Shown here piece by piece: positions 57,615 through 64,000 of a stretch of 64,000 nucleotides of DNA. The notes beneath the pieces are model-generated. The model was not told the DNA's origin and made no database searches. It saw only the letters and a program-made list of their open reading frames with translations. The stretch covers positions 1-64,000 of the forward strand of contig JADBKQ010000008.1 in assembly GCA_014896305.1 (NCBI GenBank), given 5' to 3'. Source of the DNA: Limnochordaceae bacterium (GTDB lineage: Bacteria; Bacillota; Limnochordia; Limnochordales; DUMU01). Both the position numbers and the translations under genes were made by a program. Each line of letters starts with the position of its first letter. Position 1 is the first letter of the stretch.

Positions 57615-58571
57615 TCAGTAGTCACCCTTGGTGGAGAGCAGCCGGAACACGATCCGGTTGAGCCCCAAAGTAAACAGGAACAGCACCACAGCCACCGCCG
57701 AAGCATATCCTAACTCGAAGCGGATGAAGGCATGGTCATACAAGACGCCCACGATCGTATGACCGGCGTACTGTGGGCTGGGGAAGCCAACCAGAGCGGC
57801 CGAGATCCAGAACACGTTGAACGAGGTGACAATGGCGTTCACCGCGTTGAACAAGAGCTGCGGCTTCATCATCGGCAGCGTGATGTACCACATCTCCTGC
57901 AGCTTGGTCCGTATGCCGTCCATGGCGGCCGCCTCGTACAGGTTCCGGTCGACTGCGTTCAGCCCTGCCAGGTTCACCAGGAAGCCGTTGCCAAGGCCCA
58001 TCCATAGTTGGACCAGGATGATGCTGGGCATGATCGACTTCACGTTCTTCAAGAACTGGTACGGCTCATTGATGACGCCCAGCCGCATCAGCAAGTCGTT
58101 GAGCAAGCCGTAGCGGTCGCCCGACAGGAAGTATGAAAAGATCAGCGACATGGCCACCGCACTCGTCAGCGACGGTGCATAGTAGATCAACGTGAGCGCT
58201 TTGCGGGCCCGCTGCATGTTGATCAACCAGGCGAGAAGGAACGAAGCGGCAAAGGTCGCTGGCCCGGCGATCACCGCGAAGAAGAACGTGTTCTTCACGC
58301 CGATGAGGAACGTGTTGTCTTCAAGGAACAGGTTTCTATAGTTTACCAGCCCAATCCAGTGCGGCGGCTGGAGCATGTTGTAGTACGTAAAGCTCAGCCC
58401 CAGGGCGGTCAACACCGGCAGAACCGTAAACAGAAAGAACACTATGGCGAAGGGTGCCAGGAAGAGATAGCCAGTCTTCCCTGCCCGCACGGCGGCCCAC
58501 CACTGGGCCAATCGCCCGGGGGCTGGCTGCACGCCAGCCCCTGCCTGAATCACTTGCCCTGCTGTCGCCAT
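57615..58571 (-). CDS. Carbohydrate ABC transporter permease (MalF type), copy 2
   Basis: A 318-residue CUT1 permease. Helices lie at about 33-58, 92-118, 127-150, 178-200, 230-252 and 285-305. The EAA loop is NLYEAAAMDGIRTKLQEMWY (about 212-231), less canonical than usual because Ala-Ala-Met precedes DG. The ATG at 58571 comes six bases after the stop of the solute-binding protein gene, so these two are a natural transporter pair. Confidence 0.9.
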   Translation of the reverse strand: MATAGQVIQAGAGVQPAPGRLAQWWAAVRAGKTGYLFLAPFAIVFFLFTVLPVLTALGLSFTYYNMLQPPHWIGLVNYRNLFLEDNTFLIGVKNTFFFAVIAGPATFAASFLLAWLINMQRARKALTLIYYAPSLTSAVAMSLIFSYFLSGDRYGLLNDLLMRLGVINEPYQFLKNVKSIMPSIILVQLWMGLGNGFLVNLAGLNAVDRNLYEAAAMDGIRTKLQEMWYITLPMMKPQLLFNAVNAIVTSFNVFWISAALVGFPSPQYAGHTIVGVLYDHAFIRFELGYASAVAVVLFLFTLGLNRIVFRLLSTKGDY

Positions 58572-58577
58572 CGTTCG

Positions 58578-61500
58578 TCACTCCCCTCCCAAGTAGAGGC
58601 GCCCGGCATTCTCCGGCGTAATGCCGAACTCCGTTTGCTTGACGCGCAGCTCCTGGTTGATGACCCGCACGGCCAGCTCCAACGACTCCCTGGGCAGCTT
58701 GCCGTCGATCACGGTGCGGTTCCACGCATTGTAGAGATCGCGGCCGGTCAGGTAGCCGCCGGGAACCTGCGGTACCTCTTTCAACCAGCGCCATTGCTCC
58801 AGGACGACCCGGACCTCCCGCGGCGAGAAGGGGAGACGCTCGAAGGCCTTGACGTTCGCACTGTTCCAGCGGGCCAGCACACCCAGCTTCCCTTCCACTT
58901 CATTGCCAAATCGGGTTTGCACCTCGTCGCTCGTCCACCACTTTATGAACTCCCACGCTGCCTCCTTGTTTTTGACCGTCTTGAAGATCGTCACTGCATC
59001 ACCGCCCGGTGCCATCGTGCGATCGACCTGCCCGTTGCGTACGTGTCCAGGCAACGGTGCCATTCCCCACAGGCCGGTCAGCTCTGGCGCGGCCCCCGTC
59101 AGGTTGACGTACGTAGCGAAGTCCGCCACACCCAATGGCATCAGGCCCGTCCGCATCCGGTTATAGAAGTCGGCTTGCACCGGCACCTTGTAGTTGGTAT
59201 ACAACCGGGTCCACTCTTCGAAGGCTTGTTGGGCCTGCGGCGTATCCAGCGCCGAACGGAGACCGTCCGGAGTGTAGTAGTCGCCACCCAACTGGTACAA
59301 GAAGGCGGTGTACCCCGACGTGTCTCCGAGGACCGGCGAGAAGTAGTAGAAGTCCAGTCCGTTCGCCTGCAGGTCGGGGAGGATTTGATACACGTCAGAC
59401 CAGGTGTCCGGGACTTTCAGCCCCAACAATTGCAGAATGTCCGCCCGGTAAAAGAGCATCTGGAAGTTCTGCGTCTGCGGGAGCCCATAATAGTGCCCAC
59501 GCCAGTAGTACGGGATCATCGCGCCCGGGCGGAAGCGCTGGATCACCGTCTTGAAGTCCGGGAACTGGTCGAGGGGCACTACCGCGCCTCGCAGAGCGAA
59601 CTCAAAGGGCAGGTTCTGCGCTACATCGAGGGCGACATCGGGTGTCTGCCCGGAGACGGCCGCCAACAGAATCATGTTGGTGCCGCCCAACCCCAGGTTG
59701 CCAGGAGGTAGGATGGTCAAGTTCACCGGAATGCCCGTCTTCGGAGTAAAGTCGTCCTCGATCATCTGCTTGAGGATGTCCGCCCATTCCCGACCCCGGC
59801 CAGTCCACACGTTGAGGGCTTGCGACGGGTCGTAGACGTCACCGACTTGGCCATAGTTCTTGCCAAAGGAGTCAATCAAACCGCTGACCGTGTTCGTCGC
59901 CTGGTCCAAGACCGTGGGGGTGACTTTGCCAAAGTCGTGCCCCGGCGGGGCTACGGCCAGCCAGTCCATCTCGAGCGGCTGGTCCTGCATGCTGTTGGCC
60001 CAGGCACTCAGGCCGGCCTGGTTGTCACCGAACGACTTCACCTTGTCCGGTGTGGTTATGATTTCCGGATGGTCGGCCATGTCCCGCAGCCACTTGACGT
60101 CCATGGCCAGAGTGTTGGCCGCGGCGGGACGCCGTCCGACCGCCCGCGTCATCTGGGCTACCTGCGCCTCGAGCTGTGAGGCCATGTTGCGCAGCCTCGG
60201 GATCAGGTCAGGAATCGTCTTTTCAATGTGATATTCAAAGTTCGGGTCGGGATCCGGCCCGGTCACCATCACGATCTCCTGGTTCATCCGCGTCAACCCG
60301 AGGTTGACCCGCTCGATGGTGGCCACTGTCTCCGCCAGCGGCCCTACCGTGACCGCCAGTCGGATGACATGACGACCCTTCGTAAGAGCAAACAAATACG
60401 GCTTACCCTGTTGATCCCCCACTCGCCAGAGGTACTGGCGGCGGTTGTAGGGAACGTACAAAGTCTGGGCCTCGTCAAACGGAATCTTCCCGTCGATGTA
60501 CAAGCGTCGAAAGACCGGTAGACCGTCCTGCCAGCCCTGCCAGACCTTGGCGTCCAGTTCGTACAGACCGTCCGCAGGTACATCGATGACCCATTCCGCC
60601 CAATCGTTGGCTCGCCGCCAGTTCCACGAGCCAAAGGCGTTCAAGATGATCTTGCTGCCGGCTTTTGGCTCTTCCGATGGATCCGATGTGTACTCCCGGC
60701 GGATCACCGGCTGCGACTTATAGGCCGCATCCTCGGCTTGTACCTTCGCTAGGGCGGTCGCAGGGGCAAACCCGGCGGCTTTGGCCTCAGCCAGATACTG
60801 CTGGTATGTCGGATACACAACCGGTGAATGCACACGAATGTCACCGATCACCATCGGCTCACGTACAGCAATGAAACGCAGCCGATGAGAGCCGGCCGTC
60901 AAATAGAAACGCAGGGGGCGGTCGACCAACCCCCGGCTGTCCCGCAACGGCTCCGTCTGCCAGCGAAAGATCTCGACCTGGCGGGGGCGAAGGTTGTTGC
61001 CGCGGCTATCCGTCAACGGGCGGCTGGCATCTGCCCAGACGCGGCGAAAGACCAGCTGCTGTGCCTCACGGAAAGGAAACTGTCCGTCGATTTGCAGCTG
61101 ACGTTCGGCCGGGTTGCCCTTTCCAGGCGGCATGTAATAGTCCAAAGTGATCTCGTAATACCCAGTGGCAGGTACCGAGAACTGCCACTCTACCCAGCCC
61201 TCTTCTTTATCCCAATACAGTACGTTGCCCGGACGTCCCCCGACCCCGCTGGCCACGTGGGCCGTATTGGGACTCATGGCCGTAAAACGAGCACCCGGAA
61301 TCACGACGTTGACACCCTGCGTCGGTTGCGCTCCTGCCTTGTCCCAGGCGGCTTTGACCTCCGCATACGTGTTTCCCACCGAAACGTTCGTGAGCAGATC
61401 CGCCTGGGTGTACCCCTGGCTAGCCGTGCTCGGGCTGGCCGCCGCAGCCGCAGTAGCCGTGTCAGTCGTGCTCGTGCCCGGGCTGGCCACCGCCGCAGTG

Positions 61501-61742
61501 GTCGTGTCGGTCGTGCCGGTGCTCGGGCTGGCCGCAGCCGCACTCACTGTTTCGGTCGTGCCCGCTCCTGCAGCTGCCTCCTGCCCCCCGTCTTGCGCTC
61601 GTACCTGCCATAGACCAATTCCTACGGCAGCGACCGCCCCCAACACGACCGCCGCCCACGTCCACCGGCGCCGGCGCTCCGACTGCCGATTCTCTCCGGG
61701 AACGCCGCCACTACCGGCAACGTGCTGCCACATCCCTCGCAT
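58578..61742 (-). CDS. Large modular extracellular solute-binding protein
   Basis: About 1054 residues. A membrane-spanning signal or anchor (about 26-48) is followed by a Ser/Thr/Ala/Pro repeat linker (about 58-105), two beta-sandwich modules that look like carbohydrate-binding domains (about 125-300 and 330-480; both contain a W-x-E-W-motif strand: EGWVEWQFSVPATGYYEI and ANDWAEWVIDVPADGLYEL), a helical spacer and a family-1 solute-binding domain (about 630-1040; GLPQTQNFQMLFYRADILQ, KNKEAAWEFIKWW). The ATG at 61742 follows GGGGGGAAAGG. It probably binds a long glycan and feeds the permeases at 57615 and 56687. A fused design like this is unusual; most SBPs have about 430 residues. Confidence 0.85.
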   Translation of the reverse strand: MRGMWQHVAGSGGVPGENRQSERRRRWTWAAVVLGAVAAVGIGLWQVRAQDGGQEAAAGAGTTETVSAAAASPSTGTTDTTTAAVASPGTSTTDTATAAAAASPSTASQGYTQADLLTNVSVGNTYAEVKAAWDKAGAQPTQGVNVVIPGARFTAMSPNTAHVASGVGGRPGNVLYWDKEEGWVEWQFSVPATGYYEITLDYYMPPGKGNPAERQLQIDGQFPFREAQQLVFRRVWADASRPLTDSRGNNLRPRQVEIFRWQTEPLRDSRGLVDRPLRFYLTAGSHRLRFIAVREPMVIGDIRVHSPVVYPTYQQYLAEAKAAGFAPATALAKVQAEDAAYKSQPVIRREYTSDPSEEPKAGSKIILNAFGSWNWRRANDWAEWVIDVPADGLYELDAKVWQGWQDGLPVFRRLYIDGKIPFDEAQTLYVPYNRRQYLWRVGDQQGKPYLFALTKGRHVIRLAVTVGPLAETVATIERVNLGLTRMNQEIVMVTGPDPDPNFEYHIEKTIPDLIPRLRNMASQLEAQVAQMTRAVGRRPAAANTLAMDVKWLRDMADHPEIITTPDKVKSFGDNQAGLSAWANSMQDQPLEMDWLAVAPPGHDFGKVTPTVLDQATNTVSGLIDSFGKNYGQVGDVYDPSQALNVWTGRGREWADILKQMIEDDFTPKTGIPVNLTILPPGNLGLGGTNMILLAAVSGQTPDVALDVAQNLPFEFALRGAVVPLDQFPDFKTVIQRFRPGAMIPYYWRGHYYGLPQTQNFQMLFYRADILQLLGLKVPDTWSDVYQILPDLQANGLDFYYFSPVLGDTSGYTAFLYQLGGDYYTPDGLRSALDTPQAQQAFEEWTRLYTNYKVPVQADFYNRMRTGLMPLGVADFATYVNLTGAAPELTGLWGMAPLPGHVRNGQVDRTMAPGGDAVTIFKTVKNKEAAWEFIKWWTSDEVQTRFGNEVEGKLGVLARWNSANVKAFERLPFSPREVRVVLEQWRWLKEVPQVPGGYLTGRDLYNAWNRTVIDGKLPRESLELAVRVINQELRVKQTEFGITPENAGRLYLGGE
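61426..61563. repeat. Short tandem repeat coding the solute-binding protein linker
   Basis: Three imperfect copies begin with GTGCTCGGGCTGGCC or a close variant at 61426, 61474 and 61519, giving a period of 48 then 45 bases, so copy number keeps the frame. They encode repeats of the form A-S-P-S-T followed by G-T-T-D-T, a flexible linker after the membrane anchor. Such tracts can vary in length between strains. Confidence 0.65.
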
Positions 61743-62169
61743 ACCTTTCCCCCCCGCGATTCGTACGCTGGACGTATCACCGAAATGGCCCAGACCCATT
61801 CCATCCCCCGATTCGACGTGCCGAAGGAGATTCCTCTTCCCCCTGGCCGCCAGCAGGGTCCACCGGGGTTACCTCCCCACTCCGCTGGAAACGGACCTGA
61901 CGTTACCGCAACCCACGAAGCTACCGACTCTACGCGTGGGCTAACCAGTCCCGCTGGTCACCCGCCTTCTGGTGCTACATCTCGTTCTTTTCTCCCAAAC
62001 CACCATATCCCCTGCTAGAGTAGGGGGAGTCCCAATAACAGTTTCTGGCCTGTGCCCCAACCCCAGTTCACCCCTCATGTAACCGCCCATTCGGGTACCC
62101 AGGGGAACCCCTTCCAAGCCCAAAGCCCCACTCCGCCCCTCGCTTGCAACCAACCTGGGCAACCATCGT
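61743..62169. other. Intergenic gap between the transport operon and the oxidoreductase gene
   Basis: This stretch of 427 bases separates two minus-strand genes. Short frames exist on both strands but none has a good SD and recognisable product. I could not place a convincing -35/-10 pair, operator palindrome or intrinsic terminator. The promoter of the transport operon should be here. Confidence 0.5.
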
Positions 62170-63207
62170 CTAATCTGTCAGGGCCAACTCCTCCAGGTGA
62201 ACGGCCCGCCCCGTGGCTGCCGACTTCCGGGCGGCAAGCAAGATACCGATCACGGTCGCCGTCTCCGCCAGCGGGATGGGAGCTTGACCGCTGACCACCG
62301 CTTGCAGGAAAGTCCGTACCGTGGCGGTATATCCATATTCCTCGTTGGGGTCTCCATTCCCCATTCCGGCGCCAACCAACGATTGTAGGAGCCCGCTGGG
62401 AGCTCGTGCCTGTAACGTCCCCTTCTGCCCTTGCACCCGCAGCTCATATCCGTGCTGGCTGCTGCCGCACAAGACCTGGATGCTGGCCAACCGGCCATCC
62501 CGGTAACGAACCACCATGGCCGCGGTATCCTCAGACTGGCTGGCCGGATAGACCGTCTTGGCCGCCTCGCAATACACGGACTCCACGTCGCTTCCCCAGG
62601 CCGCTACGAGGGGTTCTACAGCGTGGATGCCCATATTGATGATGGAGCCCCCTCCCTGGGTAACACTGTCTTGCCAGGTCGATGGGCCGTCCAAGTAGCC
62701 CTGGATGTCATGGGCGACCAAACCTTCGGCCCACGGCGTCGGCCCCAACACTCCCTGCTTGACCTGCCGGATCAAAGCCTGGTGAGCCGGAGCATAGCGA
62801 ATGACTGACGTGGACATGAGCAGGCGCCCCGGCTCCCTGCCCGCTCGCAGCAACTGCCGGGCATCTTCCGGGGTAGTCGCCAACGCCTTGTCCACAAATG
62901 TGGGCATCCCCGCCTTCAGAAACGGCAGCGCATACCGGGCGTGCTCCCCGCTGGGCGTGCAGACGAATACCGCCTCGACAGGCACTTTCCCGGACGGCAA
63001 CATCTCCGCCGGGTCATCCACGGCGACCGGAACGGTCACCCCCGCCCGCTGGTCTTTCGCCCCGCTCTGCGATAGCCTCTGGACCAACTCTGACGCCTTC
63101 CCGGGGGTACTATCCCAGATGGCTGCGACACTGTGACCTTCCCGTGTGGCCAGTTCGGCGAAAATATAGGGATGAGAGAGGGCCAACCCCACGATCCCTA
63201 CCCGCAT
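62170..63207 (-). CDS. Gfo/Idh/MocA family oxidoreductase
   Basis: A 345-residue NAD(P)-dependent sugar or inositol dehydrogenase. The Rossmann start is MRVGIVGLALSHPYIF, with Gly-x-x-Gly-x-x replaced by GIVGLA; the EKP-like motif is VDKALATTPEDAR (about 112) and the C-terminal domain begins near 128. The loop GGGSIINMGIHAVEP matches the segment GGGxxxDxGxH that holds the active-site His. ATG at 63207 with GGAGGGAG upstream. It is downstream of the mannosidase gene and likely acts on a sugar released by it. Exact substrate unknown. Confidence 0.88.
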   Translation of the reverse strand: MRVGIVGLALSHPYIFAELATREGHSVAAIWDSTPGKASELVQRLSQSGAKDQRAGVTVPVAVDDPAEMLPSGKVPVEAVFVCTPSGEHARYALPFLKAGMPTFVDKALATTPEDARQLLRAGREPGRLLMSTSVIRYAPAHQALIRQVKQGVLGPTPWAEGLVAHDIQGYLDGPSTWQDSVTQGGGSIINMGIHAVEPLVAAWGSDVESVYCEAAKTVYPASQSEDTAAMVVRYRDGRLASIQVLCGSSQHGYELRVQGQKGTLQARAPSGLLQSLVGAGMGNGDPNEEYGYTATVRTFLQAVVSGQAPIPLAETATVIGILLAARKSAATGRAVHLEELALTD

Positions 63208-63390
63208 TGCCTCTCCCTCCTTCCTGCTTCGACCCCAATAATCACAGGTAGTTCGAGACTCATCGAGCTTTTCCTGCTGGAGGGGCAGCCCTGGCGGCAA
63301 TCTGCTCGCAAAATAAGGCGGCGGGATGAACACCCACCCCGCCACTTCAAACTCAAGAAGCGTTCCTGACCCATTGCCCAGCCGGCGGCG

Positions 63391-64000
63391 CTAGGCGACG
63401 TCGCCGAAACGAACCCGCAGCGTCAGAATCTCCCCCGGTTGCAGCTGAACCGTTACCGTCCGGCCACAGACCGAGGGAGCCCCCGCCGGTTCCACCCATT
63501 GAGGCTCCTCCATCAGGTTGACCAACTGGGCTGCCTCTACCTGCCGGTCGAACTGTAGCTGCACGGGCCCCCGTCGCCCGAAGGCCTCGTACAACCGGAT
63601 GATCCATTCCGTCCCCTGGCCGCTCGCAGCCTGGCCGGCTATCCGTGCACCTGTCTGAACCCGATCCGCCAGTTCGTCCGGCGCCTTCCACACCTCGGTC
63701 ACGACATTGGGCGCCGTCACGACCAGGAAGGAGTGCTGTCGTGCCGGGCCAGCCTGCCGCTGGGCCGGATCGGAGGGTTGGCTCTCAACGCCGGTGAACC
63801 CATCGAAACGTTCCACATACGCCGGCGCGTTGAGCTCGTACGCCCGGGCCACCGTTTGCGCTTGCCGCCAATCACCACTATGGGGCAGCAGGCTGTAGGT
63901 GAAGTGCTGCCGCCCCTCATCCGCCCGCGGATCCGGCGACACCGGCGATTTGAGCAAGGTCAACCGAATGGTCGAATCGTGGATGTCGTGGCCATACTTC
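63391..64000 (-). CDS. Alpha-mannosidase (GH38), C-terminal part, truncated by the window edge
   Basis: The 3' end of a gene that continues past the window. The visible part contains KYGHDIHDSTIRLTLLKSP followed by DEGRQHFTYSLLPHSGDW, which is the conserved beta-sandwich segment of glycoside hydrolase family 38 alpha-mannosidases. The C-terminal domain then ends in strand-rich sequence with RLYEAFGRRG and LQPGEILTLRVRF. It trims alpha-linked mannose from glycans. The active-site N-terminal half is outside the window. The oxidoreductase gene follows after 183 bases. Confidence 0.85.
   Translation of the reverse strand, partial: KYGHDIHDSTIRLTLLKSPVSPDPRADEGRQHFTYSLLPHSGDWRQAQTVARAYELNAPAYVERFDGFTGVESQPSDPAQRQAGPARQHSFLVVTAPNVVTEVWKAPDELADRVQTGARIAGQAASGQGTEWIIRLYEAFGRRGPVQLQFDRQVEAAQLVNLMEEPQWVEPAGAPSVCGRTVTVQLQPGEILTLRVRFGDVA

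Noticed and set aside
50332-58571. Recent tandem duplication of the permease pair
   Set aside because: The two pairs differ throughout, including in the EAA loops, so they are old paralogues or separately acquired.
58359-59711. 450-codon plus-strand frame opposite the solute-binding protein
   Set aside because: Shadow frame; the minus strand has SBP and permease motifs.
1-64000. CRISPR array, tRNA or rRNA genes, insertion sequences, prophage
   Set aside because: No regularly spaced repeats, no tRNA cloverleaf with CCA end, no transposase or integrase motifs were seen on either strand.

Overview
The window (64 kb) reads as chromosome of a G+C-rich diderm member of the Bacillota, most consistent with the class Limnochordia (an inference; no rRNA or housekeeping marker lies here). 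Two lines of evidence combine: spore-associated genes (spmA and spmB, and a SpoIVB-type S55 domain protein) and an almost complete outer-membrane biogenesis set (lpxA, lpxB, lpxC, lpxD, lpxI, an MsbA-type flippase, lptA, lptB, lptC, lptD, two LptF/LptG permeases, skp, bamA). Nearly everything from 3.4 kb onward is on the minus strand, so gene order in the operons runs from high to low coordinates. No rRNA, tRNA, CRISPR array, insertion sequence or phage gene was seen.

Layout. 1-3.4 kb (mostly plus strand): a consensus sigma-A promoter with a folded leader and a small acidic protein, the spore maturation pair spmA-spmB, a ZIP metal transporter (minus strand) and a thiamine-binding-type small protein. 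3.4-13.8 kb: an exopolysaccharide operon reading ParB-like regulator, giant 15-SLBB export protein, Wzz-type chain-length protein, BY-kinase, PHP phosphatase, Wzi-like outer-membrane protein. 13.9-22.2 kb: an envelope operon reading DUF3084 membrane/coiled-coil protein, beta-barrel protein, SLH/coiled-coil/beta-barrel tether, Yqg-like nuclease fold protein, second SLH/beta-barrel protein, secreted repeat protein, closed by a clear terminator.

22.4-35.4 kb: lipid A and LPS genes (lpxC, fabZ-like, lpxA, lpxI, lpxB, an LpxB-like paralogue, msbA, a second LpxB-related protein, glycosyltransferase, sugar epimerase, lptB, LptF/G). 35.5-38.6 kb: an ABC ATPase with a MacB/FtsX-topology permease. 38.8-47.7 kb: bamA, skp, lpxD, LptF/G, lptD, lptC, lptA, ending at a strong terminator. 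48-50.1 kb: an S55-domain exported protein just upstream of bamA. 50.3-61.7 kb: a carbohydrate uptake cluster with two MalF/MalG-type permease pairs, one large modular solute-binding protein, a DUF5696 putative glycosidase, a Yip1-type membrane protein and an NHL/TPR membrane protein, with no ATPase gene. 62.2-64 kb: a Gfo/Idh/MocA oxidoreductase and the 3' end of a GH38 alpha-mannosidase cut by the window edge.

The genes cover lipid A synthesis (LpxA, C, D, I, B), flipping (MsbA), transport (LptB, F/G, C, A, D), beta-barrel insertion (Skp, BamA), outer-membrane attachment to the wall (the SLH proteins) and capsule or exopolysaccharide export. Features most worth follow-up are the 15-SLBB exporter with its ParB-like partner, the SLH tether operon, the three LpxB-family proteins, the FabZ homologue with an altered active-site loop and the ATPase-less DUF5696 transport cluster. 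All start sites are reasoned from Shine-Dalgarno (SD) spacing and overlaps; several use GTG or TTG.
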